From assembly GCA_964445105.1 (NCBI GenBank), contig CAYUJS010000005.1, positions 4,601 to 68,600 of the forward strand: a stretch of DNA of 64,000 bases, given 5' to 3'. A model generated the notes under the pieces. The model saw only the letters and a program-made list of their open reading frames with translations, made no database searches and was not told where the DNA came from. The stretch is from CAWBNS01 sp964445105 (GTDB lineage: Bacteria; Chlamydiota; Chlamydiia; Chlamydiales; JAJFMA01). The translations under genes and the position numbers were made by a program. Within the stretch, counting starts at the first letter, position 1. Each line of letters opens with the position of its first letter. Shown here in pieces: positions 9,122 to 17,288 of the stretch.

Positions 9122-9877
9122 CTACTCCTTGTACTCCCTAAGTCGTGAATTCTCTTCCATTAGCTTGAGGTATTTATAGTAAGCTGTGTGGGCGTTGTAG
9201 GCGGAGATGATAAATCCTTCACGGCCAGCTAGGAAGCCTTTTTTTAGAATGTAGCTTTTGAAAAAGGCGAAGCTGCCGTGCCGTATGGCGCGGCCTAGGG
9301 AGGAGGAGCGCTTTCCAGCGTATTGTTTGGCAAAGAGCTCTGAGTAGAGTTGCATTTTGGTTAGAAAATCGCCTACGGAGCTGTAGGGATAATGTTTGAC
9401 CGCATGGTTAAGGCGGATCAATTGCAGGCCATCTGTGATGACCGCTTCGTGGACTTGGGCGTCGCAGTATTTTGTGGTTCGGCGTTGGTAGAGCTTAATT
9501 TGGTAGTCCGGGTACCAGCCGCAATATTTGATCCATTTCCCATTCAAGTAGTTATTTCTTCGGATACCAAAAACCTGCTGAGCATCAAGTGAGAGCGAGG
9601 CTATTTCTTGTATGAGCTGGTCTGTGGCGATTTCATCGCTGTCGATGGAGAGAATCCAGTCGTTCTTAGCGAGAGCCGAGGCGGCATTGTGGGTGGCGCC
9701 AAAGCCGATAAACGGCCCCTGGTGGACGTTCACGTTGGGGAATCGGTTAGCGATGGCTAGGGTGTCATCTGTGGAGCCTGTATCGTAGAGCAGCACCTCG
9801 TCAAAAGTAGCTAGTGGAGTTAGTACCTCTGCGAGGTATTTTTGGCTATTTTTAGTTAGGATGATGACGCTTATCAT
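9122..9877 (-). CDS. Family 2 glycosyltransferase (LPS core type, WaaE/KdtX-like)
   Basis: 251 aa GT-A fold glycosyltransferase. The N-terminal ISVIILTKNSQKYL, the DTGSTDDT nucleotide-sugar site (about residues 32-39) and the metal-binding ILSIDSDE (about 75-82) are classical. The short length, and the CGWYPDYQIKLYQRR and VHEAV segments, match the LPS-core beta-1,4-glucosyltransferase subgroup. It probably adds a sugar to LPS or another surface glycan at the cytoplasmic face of the inner membrane. It is the last gene of a three-gene operon; its ATG overlaps the upstream glycosyltransferase by 4 bp. Sugar donor and acceptor cannot be predicted. Confidence 0.85.
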   Translation of the reverse strand: MISVIILTKNSQKYLAEVLTPLATFDEVLLYDTGSTDDTLAIANRFPNVNVHQGPFIGFGATHNAASALAKNDWILSIDSDEIATDQLIQEIASLSLDAQQVFGIRRNNYLNGKWIKYCGWYPDYQIKLYQRRTTKYCDAQVHEAVITDGLQLIRLNHAVKHYPYSSVGDFLTKMQLYSELFAKQYAGKRSSSLGRAIRHGSFAFFKSYILKKGFLAGREGFIISAYNAHTAYYKYLKLMEENSRLREYKE

Positions 9878-11058
9878 AGCAGAGCTTCCAGTTGTGGCCA
9901 GATCTGGTTGAGGTGCTCTAAAAGGGCTTGTGCGCGAGCATCCCAGGTGTGCTTTTGGCGAATAATTTTTCTTCCATGCTGTACCATTTCAAACCGTTGA
10001 CTTTCGTCTCTGAGTAGATGTCCAACTAACCCGTTGAGGGCATCGTATTGGTTGTGTTTGTAGAAAGCAAGACCCTCTTGGAAGCTTTCATTCAAGAAGT
10101 GGGTTTGATTGGTAATGACGGCGCTGCCGGCCATCAGGCCTGCAAAGACGCGTTCGTGGGCTCCATCTTTGATGGTTGGTGTACTATTGAGGATGAGTTT
10201 GCTTTTTTGCATGACCGTCAACGTCTCCTCGTAGGAGATGCGATCGTGGATGACAGCATTTTTCATGTGGCGGAGATAATCTTGCCAGCCGCGCGGGCCG
10301 CTTTTGGTGCCGAAGACGTGCACAGGTACATCGCGGATGGCAGTGATGGCTGCAAAGCGGTCTTTCCCGCGGATGTAGAACTCTAGCTGGTCGAAGAGTT
10401 CCGCTTGAATGAATGTCGTAGGGTCGATGTCGCCTTTCGTTCTTAAGCGGCGCTCCAGCGCTTGTGCGTACGCCTCCAGATAGGAGGTAGTTTGATCGCA
10501 TAGAGTGATCTCAGCGGCTTCTTCGAGGACTGTGGCCATGGCGGGCGAAAAGCGTGTAGGCCAGCTGGTACGCAGGCTCTCGAAATCTATGCAGGTGCCC
10601 GTAAAGGATACTTCGTAGGGGCGCTCGGCGTAGATATCCCCTTGAAAGCTGGCTTCTACGGCGTGGGGTAAAAAAAAGCTATGGGCACTTTTTAGGCCTC
10701 GAAAGAAGTGGACAAACTGGCGGTCATCGCAGGTGACAACGGTCAATGGAGAGTCGGCAAGCGACATATAGAGATTGGGAGAGTCGACCAGGATTGCTAC
10801 GTGTGGAATGCGCAGCATTTCACAGAGAAATTTGCCTTCGCGATCAGGTAGGAGGCCGTTAAAGCAGAGCGTTAGATCGGGGGCGTCGTTTAGTAGGTCG
10901 CTGACCAGCATAGGGTTGTAGCCCTTTTCGTTGCCTAATATGCGGCAGTCAATGCCTTGCTGGCTGAGCGCCTGCGCAAAGCAGCGCGTGAAATAGGGTA
11001 ATACACCGTAGCCTGTGCGGTGCCTTGGCGGCATCAGCAAATCGATCCGTTCGATCAT
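9874..11058 (-). CDS. Glycosyltransferase, CgeB/GT1-like
   Basis: 394 aa. The C-terminal half has the GT-B donor-site pattern KLILNSTPTIKDGAHERVF followed by AGLMAGSAVITNQT, as in the CgeB-like glycosyltransferase group. The N-terminal half is a Rossmann-like domain (IERIDLLMPPRHRTGYGVLP, then ITLCDQTT further on). No signal peptide or membrane helix is evident, so it should be cytoplasmic. It overlaps both neighbours by 4 bp, a tightly coupled operon. It likely acts with the downstream family-2 enzyme on one glycan or glycoprotein. The acceptor is unknown. Confidence 0.78.
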   Translation of the reverse strand: MIERIDLLMPPRHRTGYGVLPYFTRCFAQALSQQGIDCRILGNEKGYNPMLVSDLLNDAPDLTLCFNGLLPDREGKFLCEMLRIPHVAILVDSPNLYMSLADSPLTVVTCDDRQFVHFFRGLKSAHSFFLPHAVEASFQGDIYAERPYEVSFTGTCIDFESLRTSWPTRFSPAMATVLEEAAEITLCDQTTSYLEAYAQALERRLRTKGDIDPTTFIQAELFDQLEFYIRGKDRFAAITAIRDVPVHVFGTKSGPRGWQDYLRHMKNAVIHDRISYEETLTVMQKSKLILNSTPTIKDGAHERVFAGLMAGSAVITNQTHFLNESFQEGLAFYKHNQYDALNGLVGHLLRDESQRFEMVQHGRKIIRQKHTWDARAQALLEHLNQIWPQLEALL

Positions 11059-11486
11059 CGAATGAAGGTCCAGTTTCTTTTACGAGCCCCCACGCCTTTA
11101 CTCTTTTGTCGGTTTTCTTGTTCTTTGGCTTGGGCAGCGAGGATTTTTTCTTTGTCTGCCTGGCCTGTTTTACGCCAGATGTCCTCTTGGTATTTTTCGC
11201 GCTGCTCCAGATAATTTTTGGCGTTTACTCCTTCATAAGTAGCGGGGTTATTCAAGATGCGTCCTACCATTTTTAGATTTACGCCTGTGCGGTCAAAAAG
11301 GGTGCCTAGTTGATTATCTATGTCATCCCTTTGCTTCACTATTTTGGCATAGGTGACCTTCATATCCTCCAGTGTTTTAAGAGAGTCCACTGGGACCGTT
11401 GGTTGGGGAATGGATGGAATTCTTGCTTTTGATTTAGGCCGGTCGAGGCCCTTTTGCGAAGCAAAGTCAAAGATGCTGTCAGGCAT
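11055..11486 (-). CDS. Unknown small helical protein heading a glycosyltransferase operon
   Basis: 143 aa from ATG 11486 (MPDSIFDFASQKGL). A TTG at 11528 in frame would add 14 residues and cannot be excluded; neither start has a strong ribosome site. The central part (MKVTYAKIVKQRDDIDNQL) and the Gln/Lys/Glu-rich C-terminus look like coiled coil, and the end is very basic (KSKGVGARKRNW). No known family is recognised. It overlaps the next gene by 4 bp, so it is translated together with two glycosyltransferases and may be an accessory factor for them. Confidence 0.65.
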   Translation of the reverse strand: MPDSIFDFASQKGLDRPKSKARIPSIPQPTVPVDSLKTLEDMKVTYAKIVKQRDDIDNQLGTLFDRTGVNLKMVGRILNNPATYEGVNAKNYLEQREKYQEDIWRKTGQADKEKILAAQAKEQENRQKSKGVGARKRNWTFIR

Positions 11487-11655
11487 GGCTGTCCGTTGGG
11501 TAGCTCTACTACCCACCAATTCTAACAAATTAATTATCCGATGTAAACTTCAAAATTTATAATTTAATAAATGTAAATTTTTTAATTAATTAGTTAATTA
11601 AATGGCATGTTTTTTGCTAGATAATAAACAACAGATCTTGAAGAGAGGAGTTTTT

Positions 11656-13092
11656 ATGGAGCCCCCTTCATCAGCAAGTTCTAGCAGTACCAGTAGGATT
11701 ATTGGACCAGAGGAAAAACCTAGGTCATTGTCTGAGATAGAGCAAAAAGTGCGTGACCAGGCTGGAAAAATCTCGAGTCCCGCGCCTTCTGTACAGAAAA
11801 TTTCAGCGCAAGCTGCACCACAAGTAGGGAGTCGGCTCCGCAATTTCTTTGCCTCTATTTGGGGCAGCACGAAGGCAGAGCCCGCTCCGATAGCTGAGGC
11901 TAAACAGGCGGCTAGCTTGGCTCACTGGACGCAATCGAAAACGTTTACGGGTCGCGAGGATATATTTGACAGGATTTCGCCAACGGTAGCTCCTATGGAC
12001 GTTGAGATCCAAGGGGTCAAGACCCCGCGGGATCGGGCGTCAGCCTCTCTAGAGGAGTTAGCTGGTGTCGCTCTTGCGCCAGACTTGGGTCGGCTTGTGA
12101 GCCAGGAAATGGTATTTAAGCTGCTGCTACCGGTTCAAGAGCGGCTGGTGCTTGGCAATCCTGACTTGGAAGCCAGGATGGATCCTTCCCAAGCTCAGGT
12201 GACGTGGACGGTTTCTCGAGATCCCTTCAAAGATGGTGCTATCGTGGTTAAAGGGCAAATATCTTGCCCGCTTCACACCATTGATGGAGCCTCGGTTAAT
12301 GCTGGGCTTATTAAGCTGCAGATCTCTGTCGACACGTTGAATTGGACTGCTGAGGTTAAAGAAAGTTATCAAGATTTGGAGGCTAGTTTTGATTTTACCT
12401 CATTGACGGCTCCTACGCCGGAGGCCTTGACAGATCATGTATACCCGGGCACGCCTGGCCTATTGGACCTCAGATCAGGGGTTTTTGGAGACAAAAGCCT
12501 GTTCTGCCATCACGTCACCTACAGCGGCAGGGAGAACATCATGCATTTGGAAGCCGCTACTTCTGCCATCGAAACCATGCAAAAAGACGGGGTGGACGTG
12601 CATTTTTCGGCACAGCAGCTTAGGGACGCACCCCGATGGATAGCTCATACCGAGCTAGATTCGCCTGACGCACCCATCCGCAGCTCTGTGACAATCGATG
12701 GCGAAGTGGTGGATCTGAGCAACCGCGAGGAGGGCGTAAGCGCTAGGGCGCTGGTGGGCCGCATCTGGGACTTCACCCAGGACCTAGAGACGACCTATGC
12801 TATTTCTCGCATTTTGACCCAAGGACCCTTGAATGACATGTACGGAGGCATTTCCAAGGCCCTAGGACCTGAGGCTTTCATCGCTTTGCTGAGCGATACC
12901 AAACGCGTGCGCTGGACATTAGAAAAAGACGAACAAGAGCATATTATTCTTAAGGCATGGATGAGGTGTGATCTTCAAACCCCCATGAACGGCTCTGAGG
13001 CGAAGATGGGCGAGTATGAAGCGACCGCAGTATTCGATTGTACGGATTGGACGGCAGATCTAAAGATCCAGTTGATGGTCAAGCTTGGCTAG
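11656..13092 (+). CDS. Large unknown protein with an internal duplication
   Basis: 478 aa starting at ATG 11656 with GAGAGGAG seven bases upstream; an in-frame ATG at 11602 lacks a ribosome site. The N-terminus is Ser-rich and disordered-looking (MEPPSSASSSSTSR), without a classical signal peptide or membrane helix. Two distant segments are similar: VTWTVSRDPF...GQISCPLHT...LNWTAEVK (about residues 182-235) and VRWTLEKDEQ...AWMRCDLQT...CTDWTADLK (about 425-473). This indicates a duplicated domain of roughly 60 residues, probably beta-rich. The upstream region is very AT-rich. No family recognised; the Ser-rich N-terminus would suit a type III secreted protein, but that is only inference. Confidence 0.75.
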   Translation: MEPPSSASSSSTSRIIGPEEKPRSLSEIEQKVRDQAGKISSPAPSVQKISAQAAPQVGSRLRNFFASIWGSTKAEPAPIAEAKQAASLAHWTQSKTFTGREDIFDRISPTVAPMDVEIQGVKTPRDRASASLEELAGVALAPDLGRLVSQEMVFKLLLPVQERLVLGNPDLEARMDPSQAQVTWTVSRDPFKDGAIVVKGQISCPLHTIDGASVNAGLIKLQISVDTLNWTAEVKESYQDLEASFDFTSLTAPTPEALTDHVYPGTPGLLDLRSGVFGDKSLFCHHVTYSGRENIMHLEAATSAIETMQKDGVDVHFSAQQLRDAPRWIAHTELDSPDAPIRSSVTIDGEVVDLSNREEGVSARALVGRIWDFTQDLETTYAISRILTQGPLNDMYGGISKALGPEAFIALLSDTKRVRWTLEKDEQEHIILKAWMRCDLQTPMNGSEAKMGEYEATAVFDCTDWTADLKIQLMVKLG

Positions 13093-13180
13093 TCTCAATG
13101 GTCCGAGCTAAGGGTGCTGTCAGCCCTGATTGAGTCGGCTTCTTTTTTAGCGGTAGCTGCCGGCGACCGCCAAACTTTCT

Positions 13181-13209
13181 TTGATCTTAAAGTGCTCACG
13201 CTCTATACT
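13181..13209 (+). promoter_or_regulatory. Promoter of greA
   Basis: Sigma-70-type promoter: -35 TTGATC (13181-13186), 17-base spacer, -10 TATACT (13204-13209). It predicts a leader of roughly 37 bases before the greA ATG at 13253. It lies in the only intergenic gap before the greA-rdgB-NYN run. Confidence 0.65.
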
Positions 13210-13252
13210 CGCCTGGTGGATTCAATTTAATAAAGATATGCGGGGCATCTCG

Positions 13253-15397
13253 ATGGGCTACCTAGAGGATTTTCAAGAACAAATCGCCAAGAATGATTTT
13301 CAAAAATTCTTCCGCCTGTGGGAGGAATATTGCAATGGAGATACAGACCCTGTCGAGCTGATAAAAGTGTTGGAGCTCATAAAGGGCTCTGATGTGGCAG
13401 CGACATTCGGTAACTATGTAGAGACTGCTCTTCCCCTCTGGCAATCTGTGCAAGATGAAAATCTTTCTTACGAAATCCTGCGGCTGCTGATGGATCTTCA
13501 GACAACTGATAACACTTTGATGGCCGATACAGCCACCCAAGCGCTGCAGAGTAAATATGGCACTTTGCCTGAATTTGCTAACTACATGCGCTTAGTGGGC
13601 CTGCGGGCGCGCAAGTCTTTTCAAGGGGCAATCAGCCACTTCGAACTGCTCCTGCATATGCAAGAAGGCAATTTCGTGTTGCACACTAGTGGCTGGGGTA
13701 CCGGCGAGATCGTGCAAGTTTCGCCGGTGCGCGAAGAGGTAGGTATCGAATTTGAAAATGTCACTGGGCGCAAACAGCTCTCTTTTGCTAACGCATTCCG
13801 TACTCTGTTGCCATTGAAAAAAGACCATTTCCTCGTGCGTCGGTTTGCCTTTGCCGATGAGCTCGAGGCGGAAGCTAAAAAAGCGCCCGTAGATGTGATT
13901 AAGCTGCTACTGCGCGACATGGGGCCTAAATCTGCATCGGAGATCAAAGATGAGCTAGCCGATTTGGTAATCCCGGAAGCAGAGTGGACGCGCTGGTGGC
14001 AAGGCGCGCGCACGCGCGTAAAAAAAGATACGCAGATCGAGTCGCCTGAATCTTTAAAAGAAGCCTTTCGTTTACGCGTGGGTTCTATATCTCACGAAGA
14101 GTTATTCCACAAAGAGCTGAGCAAATCTGCAGATGTGGGCCAGGTGCTTGTGGCTACTTACAACTTTGTCCGCGACCTACCAGATATGTTGAAGAAGCAG
14201 GAAGTGAAAGATTCGCTCAGGCAGCGCCTTTTTGCGCTGCTGGAGGAACCTACTCTGACTCCTTCTCAGGCATTACAGGTGCATATTTTCCTGGAGAACC
14301 ACTTTGGCGAAAAAGTTGCGGGAAAAACTGTAGGTGAAGTGATCCTGGGGATGCCGCAAATCAAAGCGATCGTGAACGGCATGGAGATTATTGCCTTCAA
14401 AAAGCGCGCCTTGGTCGCCATTAGAGAGCACCGCGAGGATTGGGCGGATCTTTTCCTTAAGTTGTTGCTTTCCGTACAACCCAATCAGTTGCGCGACTAT
14501 ATTTTGAAGGAACTCGATGCCGAACCGACGCGTCCTTTGCTAGAAAAAGTGATTAAAGATCTATTGATCCACCCGGCGACCTATCCTGACGTTTTTGTCT
14601 GGTACTTCCAGAAGGTGATGGTTAGCGATTCTGTCCCTTTCAGCAACAAGCAAGGGCAGTGCGAATTTCTAGAAAATTTCTTGATCCTTTTTTCTATTAT
14701 CGAGGAGCAGCCCGCGCAGCGTGAGCTCCTCAAAAAAATGTATGCTCTGCTTTCAGGTAAGCGCTACCTAGTCGTACGCAATATCATCGAAGGCACTTCC
14801 CTAGAATTTATTAAAGAATTTTTACTGCTGGTGGCCAAGTGCTCAAGCCTGAGCGATCATGACAAGAAGATCATGAATTCATTAGCCGAAGTGGCACATC
14901 CTTTGCTGTCGCAGCATAATGAGCCGGTTGACGAAGAGGTCATATGGACCACTGAAGAGGGATATTTCAAAACTAAACAACGTATTCAGTATTTGGGCAC
15001 AGAAGAGATTGTGGATAACGCTCGCGAGATCGAAGCAGCTCGTGCTTTAGGCGACTTGCGTGAAAATTCGGAATACAAGTTTGCTCTGGAGCGGCGTCAG
15101 CGCCTTCAGACAGAGCTCGCCTCGTTATCTGAGCAGCTCAACCGCGCGCGCATCATCACCCCCGAAGATGTCCCTGCCCACGAAGTAGGTATCGGGGTGA
15201 AGGTAGAGCTGACCAATCGAGAAGGAAAAACGGTTTCCTACTCTATCTTAGGGCCTTGGGACACGAATCCGGCTCAGAATATTCTTTCCTTCCAATCGAA
15301 GCTTGCCGAGAGTATGATAGGAAAGAAAGAGGGTGACCCGATCAGTTTCCGCGGGGAAGATTTCACCATCACCAAGATCCGCAGTCATTTCGAATAA
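13253..15397 (+). CDS. greA: Transcription elongation factor GreA, long chlamydial form
   Basis: The C-terminal ~160 residues are GreA: a coiled-coil domain with ARALGDLRENSEYKFALERR (the acidic tip inserted in the RNA polymerase secondary channel) and an FKBP-like domain ending GEDFTITKIRSHFE. GreA rescues backtracked RNA polymerase by stimulating transcript cleavage. The ~550-residue N-terminal helical extension (from MGYLEDFQEQIAKNDFQKFF) is characteristic of chlamydial GreA, and the 714-aa length is that of the Chlamydia protein. Start: ATG 13253 was chosen to match the expected length; ATG 13238 is also possible. It is the first gene of a run with rdgB and a NYN gene, only 9 bases from the next gene. 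The role of the extension is not known. Confidence 0.93.
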   Translation: MGYLEDFQEQIAKNDFQKFFRLWEEYCNGDTDPVELIKVLELIKGSDVAATFGNYVETALPLWQSVQDENLSYEILRLLMDLQTTDNTLMADTATQALQSKYGTLPEFANYMRLVGLRARKSFQGAISHFELLLHMQEGNFVLHTSGWGTGEIVQVSPVREEVGIEFENVTGRKQLSFANAFRTLLPLKKDHFLVRRFAFADELEAEAKKAPVDVIKLLLRDMGPKSASEIKDELADLVIPEAEWTRWWQGARTRVKKDTQIESPESLKEAFRLRVGSISHEELFHKELSKSADVGQVLVATYNFVRDLPDMLKKQEVKDSLRQRLFALLEEPTLTPSQALQVHIFLENHFGEKVAGKTVGEVILGMPQIKAIVNGMEIIAFKKRALVAIREHREDWADLFLKLLLSVQPNQLRDYILKELDAEPTRPLLEKVIKDLLIHPATYPDVFVWYFQKVMVSDSVPFSNKQGQCEFLENFLILFSIIEEQPAQRELLKKMYALLSGKRYLVVRNIIEGTSLEFIKEFLLLVAKCSSLSDHDKKIMNSLAEVAHPLLSQHNEPVDEEVIWTTEEGYFKTKQRIQYLGTEEIVDNAREIEAARALGDLRENSEYKFALERRQRLQTELASLSEQLNRARIITPEDVPAHEVGIGVKVELTNREGKTVSYSILGPWDTNPAQNILSFQSKLAESMIGKKEGDPISFRGEDFTITKIRSHFE

Positions 15398-15406
15398 GGT
15401 CTTTGA

Positions 15407-16003
15407 ATGCAATTAATTATTGCTAGCACGAACTGGCACAAGGTTCGGGAATTTCGTGAAATTCTGAAGTCGGTGCCTTGCTGGGACGTGCTGTCCTTGT
15501 TGGATTTTCCTGATTTTAAACTGGAAACTCCTGCTGGCAAGTCATTCGAGGAAAATGCCGTGCTCAAGGCTGAATCTGCGGCCAAGGCTTTGCAGCGCTG
15601 GGTTTTGGCCGATGATTCAGGGATTATCGTGCCATCTTTGCAAGGGGCTCCTGGGATCTGTTCTCGCTATTATGCTGGGGATGAGGCTAGTGAAGCTGAA
15701 AATCGCAAGAAGTTGTTGGAAGTCATGCGCGACAAGTCGGGCCCCGATCGCGCGGCGCATATGGAATGCTGCATCGCGATAGCCAGCCCAGAGGGCTTAC
15801 AAAAAGTGGTTACCGGCAGCTGCGAAGGCGAAATCGTTGAAGAGGAACGTGGGCGACATGGTTTTGGCTATGATCCACTTTTTCGTAAATACGATTACGA
15901 CAAAACGTTTGCTGAGCTAGACGAGTCGGTCAAGGTGCGTATCTCGGATCGCCGCAAAGCGTTTGAGAAGCTGGCGATCTACCTCGAGTCTGTCCAAAGA
16001 TAA
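15407..16003 (+). CDS. rdgB: dITP/XTP pyrophosphatase (Ham1/RdgB family)
   Basis: 198 aa, the normal family size. Removes non-canonical purine nucleotides (dITP, XTP) from the pool, giving monophosphate and pyrophosphate. Family motifs are clear: IIASTNWHKVREF (substrate loop), TPAGKSFEENAVLKA, VLADDSGIIVPSL with the Asp pair, GHGFGYDPLF in the form RHGFGYDPLF, and C-terminal VRISDRRKAFEKL. It sits 9 bases after greA and its stop overlaps the next ATG by one base (TAATG), so the three form an operon. Confidence 0.93.
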   Translation: MQLIIASTNWHKVREFREILKSVPCWDVLSLLDFPDFKLETPAGKSFEENAVLKAESAAKALQRWVLADDSGIIVPSLQGAPGICSRYYAGDEASEAENRKKLLEVMRDKSGPDRAAHMECCIAIASPEGLQKVVTGSCEGEIVEEERGRHGFGYDPLFRKYDYDKTFAELDESVKVRISDRRKAFEKLAIYLESVQR

Positions 16004-16614
16004 TGCATTACTACATCGACGGTTATAATTTGCTGTTTCGTGTCCTCGATGTGGACGGGGAATTTCAGGCACAGCGTGAGGCGGTACTTCGAGATCTTGC
16101 CACCAGTGCGCAGCTGATTGACCTGAGCGCGACTATCGTGTTCGATGCTCACTATCAGCCTGGCGATGTTAGCCGGGGTCATTTCAAAAATCTCGAAGTG
16201 GTTTATACATCGGAAAAAGAATCTGCGGACGATTACATCCACAGGTCTGTCATGCGGATTAAGAACCCGCGTTTTGTAACAGTAGTTACTTCAGATAAGA
16301 AGCTTGCTTGGCTTTGCCGTAACCATGGCAGTAACATAGCGACAATTGCTGCATTTCTAAGTTGGCTCGATAAACGTTGCCACAATAAAAAAGCTCCGCG
16401 CTTAGCTAAAGAAACCAAAAAGCTTACCGAGGCGTTAGATCTTCCTGCCGTGCCTCCGAAGCCTGGCACGATAAGTTATTACGAAGCGATTTTTGAGGCA
16501 GAGATGAGTAAGGTTCTTGCCAATGCGCCCGATAAGTCCACGCTTCGCGCAGAAAAGAGGGACCAAAAAAAAGGAAGGGTAAAAACTCGTCTCACCCTTC
16601 CTAAATACCCATAA
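16003..16614 (+). CDS. NYN-domain RNA-binding/nuclease protein (YacP/Rae1-like)
   Basis: 203 aa. The N-terminus MHYYIDGYNLLFRV and the later Asp-containing segments (ATIVFDAHY, SADDYIHR, TVVTSDKKLAWLCR) match the NYN/PIN-like fold of YacP proteins, with conserved acidic residues for metal binding. The Bacillus relative Rae1 is a ribosome-associated endoribonuclease. The C-terminal ~70 residues are Lys/Arg-rich and may bind RNA. Its last codons contain a hairpin that serves as the terminator of the convergent euo gene. Nuclease activity is inferred from the family. Confidence 0.78.
   Translation: MHYYIDGYNLLFRVLDVDGEFQAQREAVLRDLATSAQLIDLSATIVFDAHYQPGDVSRGHFKNLEVVYTSEKESADDYIHRSVMRIKNPRFVTVVTSDKKLAWLCRNHGSNIATIAAFLSWLDKRCHNKKAPRLAKETKKLTEALDLPAVPPKPGTISYYEAIFEAEMSKVLANAPDKSTLRAEKRDQKKGRVKTRLTLPKYP
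16565..16602 (-). terminator. Intrinsic terminator of euo
   Basis: Read on the minus strand: a perfect 9-bp stem AGGAAGGGT / ACCCTTCCT (16594-16602 and 16572-16580, 13-base loop) followed at once by eight Ts (16572-16565). It lies about 24 bases after the euo stop codon and is embedded in the last codons of the convergent NYN gene. Confidence 0.85.
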
Positions 16615-16625
16615 GTAGCAGGTAG

Positions 16626-17066
16626 CTAACAAACTTTAAGCTTCTTGCCTTTGCCTTCGAGATGCTTGTCTTGGTAATCTTTCACATCTTTTACGTGGAT
16701 GACCCAGGCAGCGCCACGGCGAGAAGCATTTAGCTTGCCAGCGCGTGTTGCGTAATAGATTTTCTGAGGGGGGACCCCAAGCATCGAAGCCACTTGATTG
16801 ACCGAAAAATATCCCTTGTGATTGTCAAACAGAAGCTCGCCGTCAAAAGTCGATTTCGCTCTGGAATATTTGTTTTTCCGATATTCGTTTAGGTCGTTAA
16901 TGTGAATCGTCCAGCGGGTGGCTGCTTTTGTTGCTCTCAATTTGTTTAATTTAATCGCAACGTAGATAGCCTGACGGGTTACATTATTAAGTTTAGCAGC
17001 TTCAGTAATCGTAAGCTGCTCTTTGTTTTTAAGGAACTTGATGCCCTTTGTTTTTTTAGAAGTCAT
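16626..17066 (-). CDS. euo: EUO-like developmental transcription repressor, two excisionase-type HTH domains
   Basis: 146 aa with two similar excisionase/MerR-type winged HTH repeats: residues 17-64 (LTITEAAKLNNVTRQAIYVA) and 85-133 (YFSVNQVASMLGVPPQKIYY). They are joined by the basic, conserved-looking NKYSRAKSTFDGELLFDN, and the tail is Lys-rich. In Chlamydia EUO is an early repressor of late genes, and its gene lies beside gltX and near tsp; here it is divergent from tsp with gltX next, which supports the identification. It starts at ATG 17066 with GGAGG upstream and has its own strong promoter and intrinsic terminator. It is shorter than Chlamydia EUO (about 180 aa), mostly at the ends. 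The developmental role is by homology. Confidence 0.82.
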   Translation of the reverse strand: MTSKKTKGIKFLKNKEQLTITEAAKLNNVTRQAIYVAIKLNKLRATKAATRWTIHINDLNEYRKNKYSRAKSTFDGELLFDNHKGYFSVNQVASMLGVPPQKIYYATRAGKLNASRRGAAWVIHVKDVKDYQDKHLEGKGKKLKVC

Positions 17067-17150
17067 AATTCCTCCATTATGATTTTAAAATTAATAACCA
17101 AAGGTTCCAAATGCTCATCATTTAAAACTTTAGCGCATAACAAAGCATCT

Positions 17151-17178
17151 ATTGTACGGATTTTTGGTTTATATGCAA
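17151..17178 (-). promoter_or_regulatory. Promoter of euo
   Basis: Minus strand: -35 TTGCAT (17173-17178), 16-base spacer, -10 TACAAT (17151-17156). It gives a leader of about 75-80 bases to the euo ATG at 17066. It faces away from the tsp promoter, so the 17070-17288 gap is a true divergent control region. Confidence 0.75.
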
Positions 17179-17224
17179 GCTTTTTTTCTAAAAAATTTGC
17201 GTATCTTCGTAAATCTCTCAAAGT

Positions 17225-17253
17225 TTGTGGAAAACGAGCCTGATAGGTACAAT
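17225..17253 (+). promoter_or_regulatory. Promoter of tsp
   Basis: -35 TTGTGG (17225-17230), 17-base spacer, -10 TACAAT (17248-17253), about 30 bases before the tsp ATG. It lies roughly 47 bases upstream of the euo -35 in divergent orientation, close enough for a bound EUO protein to affect both. Confidence 0.65.
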
Positions 17254-17288
17254 CCGGGATAATCTTGATAGATTGTGGAGAGGCTTTT

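Noticed and set aside
13094..13150. Possible terminator after the 478-aa gene
   Set aside because: Short paired segments (CTCAAT/ATTGAG, AGGG/CCCT) and the T-run is ten bases away from the stem; too weak to call.
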